This document shows, piece by piece, positions 1-6,260 of a stretch of DNA of 6,260 nucleotides. Each line of letters begins with the position of its first letter. Position 1 is the first letter of the stretch. Both the position numbers and the translations under genes were made by a program. The notes beneath the pieces are model-generated. The model had not been told where the DNA came from, ran no database searches, and worked only from the letters and a program-made list of their open reading frames with translations. The stretch comes from Myxococcales bacterium (GTDB lineage: Bacteria > Myxococcota > Polyangia > Fen-1088): positions 1-6,260 of the forward strand of contig PMJE01000377.1 of the NCBI GenBank assembly GCA_003157315.1, given 5' to 3'.

Positions 1-1565
1 ACTTCTTCGCCACCCTGCGCCTGATGATTGTTCCTCTGGGTCAGCACACTTCCTACGAGGGGTACATCGAGATGCCGGGCGATCCGCGGTTGATAGCTGG
101 GGCCGCCGGCCTGCTGTTGATGGGCGTGGCAGTCATGGTCTTGCGGAGGCGCAGTCGCTTGGCGGCCTTTGGGCTGCTCTGGTTCTTGCTGGGCGTCTTG
201 CCCACGGTCACGGTTTGGAAGAACGCCACCGGCATGGCCGATCGCTATGTGTTCATCGCGTCTTTCGGTTTGATCCTGGCCGCAATCGCGCTTCTGTCAG
301 TGCAGAGCGCCGGGGGACTTTTGCCCGACCGATTCCAGGCGAGGGTCGGGAAAGTCCAGACAGTACTGGCAGTCGCGTTCTCGGTCTTCTTTGCCGTGAT
401 AGCCTGGCAGCGGGTGCGGGACTGGCACGACACCGAGACACTGTTTGCCGACACCCTTGCCAAGGACCCAGCCAACATTTTCGCCGCTCGCACCTTGGGG
501 CGCTACTACTCTGTGACAGCGTCAACACCAGAGAAAGCGGTGCCTCATCTCGAAAGATCCATCCAACTTGCCGAAGCACGAATCACCAAGCTCGCCAACC
601 CATCGCTCGTGCACTTTGAGCAATACAACCTGGCGGAGCTGCGCAACGAGCTGGGCATCGTCAACCGCGAATCCGGGCAGTACGCAAAGGCCGTGGCGCT
701 GCATGAAAGTGCCATTGCGGGGATTCCCGACACTGGCCCGGAAAGGTATCGAACCGCTGAGTACTATTTTCAGATGGGCCTTGCCTATGACAAATGGGCG
801 GACCAGCGCAAGCATAGCGGCGAGCAGACGGGATTTGTCGCGACACTGGAGAAGGCCCTGGCGTGCTACCGGCAAAGCATCGACCGCCTTCCGATTTCAT
901 CCAAGTCCTATCAGAACGCCGGCTTGGCACTGTTGCGGCTAGGTCGTTTGCCTGAGGCCGAGAGTACCTTGGAAAAGGCATTGACGTTGACGCCTAACAA
1001 CCTTGAGGTGATTGGGTTGTTGGCGAATACCTATCTGCAAGCCGGAAATCGAGCGAGAGCGGGAGCCTTATTGGACGAGGCCATGCGGAAGGCCGCACGT
1101 CGACAATGGAACGTGCCGCTGATGAGAGATCTGCAACGGTTGAAGAGCAAACTCGAGGGAGAGGCAGCTACTCCCACCGACCCTTCGCCCGACGCAAGCG
1201 CTCTGCTTGTTACTCTCCTCAGGAAACAGAAATACGACGAAGCCCTGCGGGTCGCATTGTCGCTGGAAGAGCGGCAGGATTCGCCCGACCCCTTGCTCCT
1301 CAACAACATCGGCCTGTGCTACTACAAACTCGGCCGCTACCAGGAGGCCGCGCGTGCGTACTCGGAGGCGATCAAGCTCCGGCCCGACTACGACACGGCC
1401 ATGGACAATCTGTCGCTGGTCTACGCCAAGCAAGGCCGTTTGGAGCTGGCCATTTCCTTTGCCGAGAAGGCATTGCAGTTGAAGCCCAACGATGCCGGCA
1501 TAACCCGCCACTTGGCGGCCTATCGGCGTCAATCCGGCGCAGAAAGCCAAGATGGCGCGAAGTAG
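1..1565 (+). CDS. TMTC-like membrane protein with C-terminal TPR repeats (5' partial)
   Basis: The frame is open from the first complete codon (position 3) and the residues before the ATG at 24 (FFATLRL) continue the family pattern, so that ATG is internal and the N-terminal part lies outside the window. Counting from that ATG, hydrophobic segments lie near residues 23-40, 46-64, 74-94 and 111-128. The stretch containing MADRYVFIASFG and the following RVRDWHDTETLF resembles the end of the membrane domain in bacterial relatives of eukaryotic TMTC proteins (GT-C fold; the eukaryotic members are linked to protein O-mannosylation). TPR-like helix pairs follow near 203-235, 244-285, 294-356 and 424-490; the last pair (NNIGLCYYKLGRYQEAARAY and its partner) is canonical. 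A proline/alanine linker near 378-393 splits the TPR blocks. The catalytic end is not visible, so glycosyltransferase activity is inference; it could be only a membrane-bound TPR scaffold. The gene ends at TAG 1563-1565. Confidence 0.85.
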   Translation, partial: FFATLRLMIVPLGQHTSYEGYIEMPGDPRLIAGAAGLLLMGVAVMVLRRRSRLAAFGLLWFLLGVLPTVTVWKNATGMADRYVFIASFGLILAAIALLSVQSAGGLLPDRFQARVGKVQTVLAVAFSVFFAVIAWQRVRDWHDTETLFADTLAKDPANIFAARTLGRYYSVTASTPEKAVPHLERSIQLAEARITKLANPSLVHFEQYNLAELRNELGIVNRESGQYAKAVALHESAIAGIPDTGPERYRTAEYYFQMGLAYDKWADQRKHSGEQTGFVATLEKALACYRQSIDRLPISSKSYQNAGLALLRLGRLPEAESTLEKALTLTPNNLEVIGLLANTYLQAGNRARAGALLDEAMRKAARRQWNVPLMRDLQRLKSKLEGEAATPTDPSPDASALLVTLLRKQKYDEALRVALSLEERQDSPDPLLLNNIGLCYYKLGRYQEAARAYSEAIKLRPDYDTAMDNLSLVYAKQGRLELAISFAEKALQLKPNDAGITRHLAAYRRQSGAESQDGAK

Positions 1566-1583
1566 ATGGGTGGAGCACGGTAG
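1566..1583. other. Convergent intergenic gap of 18 bases
   Basis: This gap separates the TAG of the + strand TPR gene from the TAA of the - strand propeller gene. It is too short to hold a terminator and contains no inverted repeat or T tract. Transcripts from both sides must therefore end inside the opposing gene, overlap, or rely on factor-dependent termination. Confidence 0.9.
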
Positions 1584-1976
1584 TTACTCTTTGTTCGGCT
1601 CGCACGCCTTCACGTCGACGGTGCGGCTACCGGGCGGGCCGTAGCGCTTGACTACTGCAAGCTCGGGCCAAATCGGACTCTTGCGCGCGATCGCCAGCAC
1701 TGGTGTCTGCAGACTGTCGGCGTCGGTACCGTAAACGCCGACATTGGGCCGCCGGTCAGGCGCAGATTCCTCGCCCAGATGCACGCGCGGGCTCTCCGCC
1801 AGCACGGCGCCTGCCAGTTGCATCTTCAACTCCTCAAAGGCCAGTTCCTGACTGCGAGTTGCCTCGCGTTCGGCGGGCGACGGGCAACTCTGCATGAGAA
1901 CGGCTTGGTCGGAAAATCGCCCTTCAAACGATCCGGGCTTTTCCCAGGGCTCAAGCTGCACCGGCGATTTCGGCGC
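1584..1976 (-). other. Unassigned C-terminal region of the propeller protein
   Basis: Residues about 985-1114 lie beyond the last recognisable propeller blade. The segment includes a charged, likely helical stretch near 1017-1045 and ends in a Pro/Gly-containing tail. Two of the protein's five cysteines (C1015 and C1109) fall here and could form a disulfide if the region is extracytoplasmic. I recognise no family in it. Confidence 0.5.
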
Positions 1977-4928
1977 CCGCTGGAACCATTTGGCTGGCAC
2001 GTCCAGGATCACCGCCCCACGGCCCATCAGCCCCAGGGCTAGCTGGCCGTCGGGCGCCTCGGCCATGGCCACCACTTCCGCCTCAGCCAAAGCCGGCACG
2101 GAAGGGTGCAGTGGCCGGGCCACGCTTTCGCTTTCCAGCAGCCACAGCCCGCGACCCGCCAGCCACACCCGCTTGGCGCGATCCCGCATGATGATGCCCA
2201 CCTCGTCGTCCAGCCCGCTGGGTGCAAGCGCCTGGCAGTTTCCCCAGCGCAGGTCGTACAGGCACAGTCCTTGGTTGGTGGCCAGCAGCAGTCGGCCCTT
2301 GCTCCAGGCGAGCGCGTCGCGGACCTGCACGCGCACGCCATTGATGGCTACCGGCAAGTCGTTGATGAGTGGCACGCCCCCTGCCTCGTTGAGATCGAGA
2401 CGGGCCATGGCCCAGGTAAATGCGGCAAACGGCAGGCCGATCCAGGGCGGGCCGACATCTTCCACAAAGCGCAGCGGCTCGCCCACCGCTGACTTGACCG
2501 ACAGGATTCCTGCTTGCGTGTCGAGCGCACTGCCCGCGCCTGCCAAGGCGCCGTGCGTGGAAGAGGGCATGCTCATCACCATGCGCCACTTGCCCGCCGA
2601 GAAGTTCCACAGTCCCTGGCTGTCCACGTTCCACAGTTGCTTGTCCGGGGTGGCGAAGGTGTCGTCCGGTTCGAGCGCGAGGTCTTCCTGGCTGGCAACC
2701 TTGAAGCTGCCGCCTTGCCACTGGCCGGTGACAAAGGTGTCCTTTAGCCCATGGATATGGCCGTTGTAGTAGCGGGGCGTCCCGGCCTTGGCCACGATGA
2801 TGTTGGTCTTGGCGTCGACGGGAATGCTCACCAGGGCGGCCCACACACGCTCCTCACCTTCGTTACGGCCGGCGCCCATCAGGTCGCGCGGCGGCGCCAC
2901 GGTTTCGGGCACCGCACGCCAGGTCCCGCGCGAGTAGAGCAAGGGACCGCCGTGCCCGTAGAAGGCAAGGCCATCGCCCATGCGCACTATTTCGGTGGGG
3001 AGCGAGACAGCATCTTGTCCGTCGAGCAGGTGGCGATGCGTGCTGTCGGAAGTGATGTCGAGAAATCCTCCGCTCGCCAGGGTCAGGATGACCCGGTCGC
3101 CGTCGAGATGGGCCCGGCCCACCGCGCGCAGGTCTGCCCTGGCGCCGCGCTGGACCTTGAAGCCCAGCGACCCCATGGGCTTCCATTGCTTGGCCTTGCT
3201 GTCGACCTCCGCCACGTCCTGGGCTGACACCACAATGGCGCCCGCGCGGCCCGGCGCGGCCAGGATCTGCGCGATGGGCGCGTCGGGCGCCCCCGCCGGG
3301 ATCTTCGCGCGATCGGCGCTGGCGGACCAGAGCGTGACCGCTTTCCCGCTGGCATCGACCCGGGCGATGAAACTGGCAGGGCCCTCGGGCCGGGTGGTGC
3401 CACCAAAGGCCCAGATCTGCCCGTCGGCGAGCTCGCTTGCACCCTGCAGCCCGTCCCAGCCGACGGGGATGTCCTTCATGGTACCCGCCTCGAGATCGAT
3501 GACCTGCAGCCTGGCTTCGCGCTCGTCGCGACTGCTGGCAACCCAAAGGCGGTCCTTGCTGTCGAGGAAGAAACTATTGGGCGCGTCGAGGGGGTATTCT
3601 CGATCGTTGGCCAGGTCCTTGAGTTTGTGCGCGAATCCTCCGCCCTCGCTCGACCCATAGGGCACCCGGCGCGGGTTGCTGAAGGCGACCAGCAGGCCAG
3701 CCTTTCGGCGGCCGATCCATTCCGGTTGTCCGGTAACCTCACCGACTTGAGTCAGGGAAAGGTCGGTTGAGTTGACACGCACGATCGCCCCATTGGACAA
3801 GGCCGCATAGCTGCTACTTTCGTCGCCCGGGCCGATGCAAACGAAGCTCCGGCGCGTCTGTCGTTCGCCGAGCAGGCTGAAGCTGGTGCGATCAAACAGC
3901 AGCAGGTTTCCGGCGCGGCTCAGGGCAAGCAGCCGATCACCCACAATCAAACTGTCGCGCAAGGCGTTCCGATCTGTGTGGTACTCAATCGCGAGGGCGG
4001 TTGACTTGCGTGCGCGGGCACGACCGCCTGGCCACACCCCGGCGGCCTCATCCCGCCTGGATTCCACGGATCGGTAGGCCAGCAAGAACGCGCCACCGGC
4101 CAGAAGCACGGCGCCCGCCACCAGTCCGAGCAAGAGAGCGCGACGAGCCCGCGAACGGGCTGGAGCAGGGGATTGCCCCGAATCAGGAACGGCCACCGGG
4201 CTGCGGACGTCTCGGGCAGGTGATGGCGACGGACGGTCGGTGGCTGGCGCCTTGCGGTTTTCACTCGGAGCTGCCGCAGTCGATGCAGGCCTTGTGCCCG
4301 GGGGGGCAGTCCCGACGCCAGGGCGGGGGAGCGCGGGCCGCACCGGTCTTGCTGGAGCTGCAGGGGTGGCAGAGGCCACGGCTCGTCTCACCTGGCCAGC
4401 CGCGGTCGGTGGCACAGCCCCGGTGTCGGGACGAGGCACCAGGGGGATCGACCCTCGCGCTGGTTCGCTACCTGGCGGCGGCTGCCGCACCGCCGACGAA
4501 GGTGGCGTGATGCCGCCCGCGCGTGGGCTGGGATCTCCCCCGGAATTCGGCGGTTTGCGGGATGCAGGAACGACGGGGTTGGTCGGAGCCGAGCCGGCTC
4601 CCGATGCTGGCGGTGTTCCGGTTGGCGCGGAGCTGGCAGGAATTCCCGGTCCGACAAAGTCGGTGGGCTCAGGCAGTTTCAGCGCAGCAGCAAGCGCGCG
4701 CACCGCAGCCGACACCGCTGGACTGGAACGGGAAGGCGCAGACGCCGAGCTGGCCGTGCCTCCAGGCTGCGCGGGTTTGCCGGAAGGGGCGGTGGGCGAA
4801 GCGGGACCTGGCGGAATCGCCCGCGTCCCAGGTGAAGGCGTCCGGCCAGCCGGTGAGCCCGGCGTGGGCGCGTTCGATCCAGCATGGACGCCTCCCTGAG
4901 GCGTCTTCGGGGGAGGTCCAGGTGACAT
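1584..4928 (-). CDS. Single-pass membrane protein: proline-rich N-terminus, TM helix, beta-propeller-like sensor region
   Basis: The 1114-residue protein has no family name I recognise. Residues 1-257 are Pro/Ala/Ser/Gly-rich (about a quarter proline) and probably disordered. One hydrophobic helix spans about 264-285, preceded by RSRARR, which predicts an N-inside, C-outside orientation. Residues about 305-980 show repeated beta-strand units such as KDRLWVASS, DGQIWAFGG, KQLWNVDSQGLWNF, GRLLLATNQGLCLYDL and KRVWLAGRGLWLLE. These match the pattern of two-component-regulator propeller (Reg_prop) or YVTN/WD-like blades. Residues about 985-1114 are unassigned. No kinase, receiver or DNA-binding domain is present. 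The next Met after residue 1 is near 484, so ATG 4926-4928 is the only plausible ATG start, although no clear Shine-Dalgarno precedes it. The gene lies 54 bases after the DUF6807 gene, probably in the same operon. A role as an extracytoplasmic sensor or binding scaffold is inference. Confidence 0.85.
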   Translation of the reverse strand: MSPGPPPKTPQGGVHAGSNAPTPGSPAGRTPSPGTRAIPPGPASPTAPSGKPAQPGGTASSASAPSRSSPAVSAAVRALAAALKLPEPTDFVGPGIPASSAPTGTPPASGAGSAPTNPVVPASRKPPNSGGDPSPRAGGITPPSSAVRQPPPGSEPARGSIPLVPRPDTGAVPPTAAGQVRRAVASATPAAPARPVRPALPRPGVGTAPPGTRPASTAAAPSENRKAPATDRPSPSPARDVRSPVAVPDSGQSPAPARSRARRALLLGLVAGAVLLAGGAFLLAYRSVESRRDEAAGVWPGGRARARKSTALAIEYHTDRNALRDSLIVGDRLLALSRAGNLLLFDRTSFSLLGERQTRRSFVCIGPGDESSSYAALSNGAIVRVNSTDLSLTQVGEVTGQPEWIGRRKAGLLVAFSNPRRVPYGSSEGGGFAHKLKDLANDREYPLDAPNSFFLDSKDRLWVASSRDEREARLQVIDLEAGTMKDIPVGWDGLQGASELADGQIWAFGGTTRPEGPASFIARVDASGKAVTLWSASADRAKIPAGAPDAPIAQILAAPGRAGAIVVSAQDVAEVDSKAKQWKPMGSLGFKVQRGARADLRAVGRAHLDGDRVILTLASGGFLDITSDSTHRHLLDGQDAVSLPTEIVRMGDGLAFYGHGGPLLYSRGTWRAVPETVAPPRDLMGAGRNEGEERVWAALVSIPVDAKTNIIVAKAGTPRYYNGHIHGLKDTFVTGQWQGGSFKVASQEDLALEPDDTFATPDKQLWNVDSQGLWNFSAGKWRMVMSMPSSTHGALAGAGSALDTQAGILSVKSAVGEPLRFVEDVGPPWIGLPFAAFTWAMARLDLNEAGGVPLINDLPVAINGVRVQVRDALAWSKGRLLLATNQGLCLYDLRWGNCQALAPSGLDDEVGIIMRDRAKRVWLAGRGLWLLESESVARPLHPSVPALAEAEVVAMAEAPDGQLALGLMGRGAVILDVPAKWFQRAPKSPVQLEPWEKPGSFEGRFSDQAVLMQSCPSPAEREATRSQELAFEELKMQLAGAVLAESPRVHLGEESAPDRRPNVGVYGTDADSLQTPVLAIARKSPIWPELAVVKRYGPPGSRTVDVKACEPNKE
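1989..4016 (-). other. Beta-propeller-like domain region
   Basis: Residues about 305-980 consist of repeated units in which a D/G turn is followed by R/Q-L/I-W-hydrophobic strands and a G-L-x-hydrophobic strand, as in Reg_prop blades. The best units lie near residues 458-480, 500-512, 762-785, 876-895 and 905-935. The length would suit more than one seven-bladed propeller, but blade boundaries cannot be fixed by eye. Confidence 0.65.
4074..4139 (-). other. Transmembrane signal-anchor helix
   Basis: Residues about 264-285 of the propeller protein form an uninterrupted hydrophobic stretch (ALLLGLVAGAVLLAGGAFLL). Several arginines precede it (RSRARR) and fewer charges follow immediately. There is no cleavable signal peptide at the real N-terminus, so this is best read as an internal signal anchor that holds the proline-rich part in the cytoplasm. 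Confidence 0.85.
4158..4928 (-). repeat. Proline-rich low-complexity coding region
   Basis: This encodes residues 1-257 of the propeller protein. I count about 62 prolines, with Ala, Ser, Gly and Thr making up most of the rest and very few aromatic residues. There is no exact tandem repeat; the composition is biased rather than periodic. Antisense frames here appear as long Gly/Ala-rich open frames purely because of this bias. Confidence 0.85.
4300..4306. repeat. Seven-base G/C homopolymer inside the proline-rich coding region
   Basis: Seven consecutive G on the + strand (C on the coding strand) fall in the codons for residues about 208-210 of the propeller protein. Such tracts can slip during replication or sequencing. 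The reading frame is intact in this sequence. Confidence 0.6.
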
Positions 4929-4982
4929 TCGGCTAGGGATCAGGATACACGACGATCCTGGCCCGCGATACGCAGATAGATG
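4929..4982 (-). other. Intercistronic spacer with a small inverted repeat
   Basis: These 54 bases separate the TAG of the DUF6807 gene from the ATG of the propeller gene. A perfect 6-base inverted repeat with an 8-base loop (caggat at 4941-4946, atcctg at 4955-4960) lies 12 bases before the ATG. An overlapping alternative pairing exists (ggatc 4937-4941, gatcc 4954-4958). The only purine-rich SD-like bases (AGGA) sit in the stem, too far from the ATG for a normal ribosome binding site. No T tract follows, so this is not a convincing terminator, and no clear promoter is visible. Confidence 0.45.
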
Positions 4983-6260
4983 CTACTTGCTCGCCAGCAA
5001 ACGCACCTCGACCTCGGGTGGATGCGCGAAATCGTTCCACAGACGATCGAACAGCTTGCTGTCCGGCTTGCCGTCGAGCACGACAAAGCGGTACTGCAGC
5101 TTGAGTGGCTTGCCAGGGAGCACGGTGATCGGCCCGCTCTTGGTCGGGGCAAAACCCATGACCGGATATTCCGGATCGATGAAAACCGCCTCGGGTTCCC
5201 CGCCGTTCTGCGGGTGCGACAGGATGGCCACGCCGGCCAGCTTGCCGTTGCTCTTGCCGCCCAGGTAGCACCAACGTGCCGACTTGCCTTGCGCCTTGCC
5301 GCGCTCCTGGCCTTCTGAGGTCAAGAAGAGTGACTTGTCTGCTCCCTGCCAATCGCGGTTGCCGCGCATGGTGATCCCACCAAACGGATTTTCGCCCAAG
5401 ATGACCTGGCCGTCTGTTGCTTCCTGGCTTGACTGCAGGTCGACCACGAAATAGGGCGCCCGGCTTGCATCGCGAAACGCATTCACGGTCCAGCCTTCGC
5501 GCAAGACCGTGGTGCCGGAATGGGCGTCCCGGTCGGTGAAGAACTGATGCGACTCGAACCCGCCACAAAGCGGCCCGCCCCAAAGGGGAGTCACTGACTC
5601 CGTAGCCACGCGGCCTTTCCCTAGGCTGGTGTCCCAGAAATCCGGATGGCTGGCTTTAGACTCCACCTTCTGCCAACCGGACCAGATGCCGTGCTGATAG
5701 GGTTTGTCCTCGGGATAGTCGTCTGTGACCACGACGCCAGCGGGCGAATAGAGAGGATGAAGATAGCCATTGCGCGAGTACGCGGGCGCGATGGCTTTGC
5801 GGCTGGGCTGGCGCTGGGTCTGATAGCTGAGGATGGGCTTGCCGTCGAGGGTCAGCTTGACGCCGTCAGGGGTTTGCACGGCCAGCACGCCGCCCTTTCC
5901 GGATGGGTCGGTGGACTCCTGTTCTTCGCCCAGGTAGATTGCCTGCGCGCCCGCCTTCAGCGCCTTGAGCTTGAAAGCCACCTTCCCGTCCCCTTGCATC
6001 TGCGACGGCACACGTGTACCGTTCGGCGCGCGCACCAGCGCAGATCTGACCAGCGGTTGTCCCGGCAGAAGCGCGCTCACCGTGGTGTCATCGCGCGCAC
6101 GCGAACCGGCCCTCACCGTAATCTCCCAACGTCGATGAAGCTTTGGGACAACGGTTTCAGCCGGCAGCTTGGGTGGCACCGGAGGTGTGAATTTCGCAGG
6201 GGCTTTTGGCGAAACGGGCTTGCTGGGCGGGGGCTGCGATGGCTTGGATTGGCGGCACGC
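4983..6260 (-). CDS. DUF6807 ('PmoA family') secreted protein, probable lipoprotein (5' partial)
   Basis: The frame is open to the right edge, so the GTG at 6177-6179 is internal: 27 further codons are visible, beginning ACRQSKPSQPPPSKP. Ala-Cys followed by a Pro/Lys/Ser linker resembles a lipobox cleavage site and tether; the signal peptide itself would lie outside the window. Counting from the GTG, residues about 10-85 form a beta-sandwich-like N-terminal part seen in other secreted members. The DUF6807 core follows: GYLHPLYSPAG near 138-148, DDYPEDKPYQHGIWSGW near 153-169, FGGITMRGNRDW near 266-277, RWCYLGGKSNGKLAGVAILS near 302-321, and a final strand LQYRFVVLDG near 361-370. The 'methane oxygenase PmoA' label common for this family is misleading: this is a soluble exported protein, unlike the membrane subunit of methane monooxygenase. 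Members often sit in carbohydrate-related loci, but the substrate is unknown. The gene ends at TAG 4983-4985. Confidence 0.88.
   Translation of the reverse strand, partial: ACRQSKPSQPPPSKPVSPKAPAKFTPPVPPKLPAETVVPKLHRRWEITVRAGSRARDDTTVSALLPGQPLVRSALVRAPNGTRVPSQMQGDGKVAFKLKALKAGAQAIYLGEEQESTDPSGKGGVLAVQTPDGVKLTLDGKPILSYQTQRQPSRKAIAPAYSRNGYLHPLYSPAGVVVTDDYPEDKPYQHGIWSGWQKVESKASHPDFWDTSLGKGRVATESVTPLWGGPLCGGFESHQFFTDRDAHSGTTVLREGWTVNAFRDASRAPYFVVDLQSSQEATDGQVILGENPFGGITMRGNRDWQGADKSLFLTSEGQERGKAQGKSARWCYLGGKSNGKLAGVAILSHPQNGGEPEAVFIDPEYPVMGFAPTKSGPITVLPGKPLKLQYRFVVLDGKPDSKLFDRLWNDFAHPPEVEVRLLASK
6255..6260 (-). other. Probable end of a lipobox (Ala-Cys)
   Basis: The first two visible codons of the DUF6807 frame are GCG TGC (Ala-Cys), followed by a Pro/Ser/Lys-rich spacer of about 35 residues before the folded part. 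This is the usual layout around the +1 cysteine of a bacterial lipoprotein. The hydrophobic signal and the -3 residue lie beyond the window, so the call rests on context only. Confidence 0.55.

Noticed and set aside
24..26. ATG at 24 as the true start of the TPR gene
   Set aside because: The frame is open to the window edge and the upstream residues fit the family's membrane domain; a start here would cut through that domain.
1623..1647. Inverted repeat GCTAC/GTAGC as an intrinsic terminator for the TPR gene
   Set aside because: The stem is only 5 bases plus a bulged extension, and no T tract follows. It also lies within coding sequence of the opposing gene.
1894..2769. + strand open frame of 291 codons opposite the propeller region
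   Set aside because: It is Ser/Arg/Pro-rich with no recognisable motif, as expected for the antisense of a GC-rich gene.
2083..2844. - strand open frame of 253 codons overlapping the propeller gene in another frame
   Set aside because: It is Arg/Gly-rich out-of-frame translation of the propeller gene; the main frame carries the clear blade pattern.
4240..4899. Long + strand Gly/Ala-rich open frame (219 codons) opposite the proline-rich region
   Set aside because: It is the complement of Pro/Ala/Gly-rich codons; it has no domain and lies antisense to a well-supported gene whose downstream frame encodes a TM helix and propeller.
6177..6179. GTG as the true start of the DUF6807 gene
   Set aside because: Upstream codons in frame are open to the edge and encode a Cys plus Pro-rich linker typical of a lipoprotein; a start at the GTG would leave an exported-type protein without a signal.
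4983..6260. Particulate methane monooxygenase subunit A
   Set aside because: The 'PmoA family' name attached to DUF6807 is a label only; this protein has no membrane helices in its core and no resemblance to the integral-membrane PmoA subunit.

Overview
This 6260-base window is GC-rich bacterial DNA and is almost completely coding. It holds three genes, two of them cut by the window edges. I see no tRNA, rRNA, insertion sequence or CRISPR array. The gene content fits a bacterium of the Planctomycetota/Verrucomicrobiota type or a similar group such as Acidobacteriota: a secreted DUF6807 ('PmoA family') protein, a bacterial TMTC-like membrane/TPR protein, and a very long proline-rich membrane-anchored propeller protein. 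That assignment is inference from family habits, not from a marker gene.

Layout. On the + strand, positions 1-1565 carry the C-terminal part of a multi-pass membrane protein followed by tetratricopeptide repeats. The reading frame is already open at the window edge, so the ATG at 24 is internal. On the - strand, read from the right edge, a DUF6807 protein (6260-4983) is followed after 54 bases by a 1114-residue protein (4928-1584). The DUF6807 frame is open to the right edge, and its second visible residue is a Cys after Ala that looks like the end of a lipobox. The 1114-residue protein has a proline-rich N-terminus, one transmembrane helix and a large beta-propeller-like C-terminal region. 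The + strand gene and the - strand pair converge with only 18 bases between their stop codons.

How they may work together. The two - strand genes are closely spaced and co-directional, so they are probably co-transcribed. Both products would act at or outside the inner membrane: a lipid-anchored DUF6807 protein and a single-pass protein displaying a propeller. The propeller resembles the sensor part of hybrid two-component systems, but no kinase, response-regulator or DNA-binding domain is attached. The convergent TMTC-like gene has no evident link to this pair beyond adjacency. The least explained part of the window is the orphan propeller protein: its roughly 257-residue proline-rich tail, the short helical island within that tail, and its unassigned C-terminal region.
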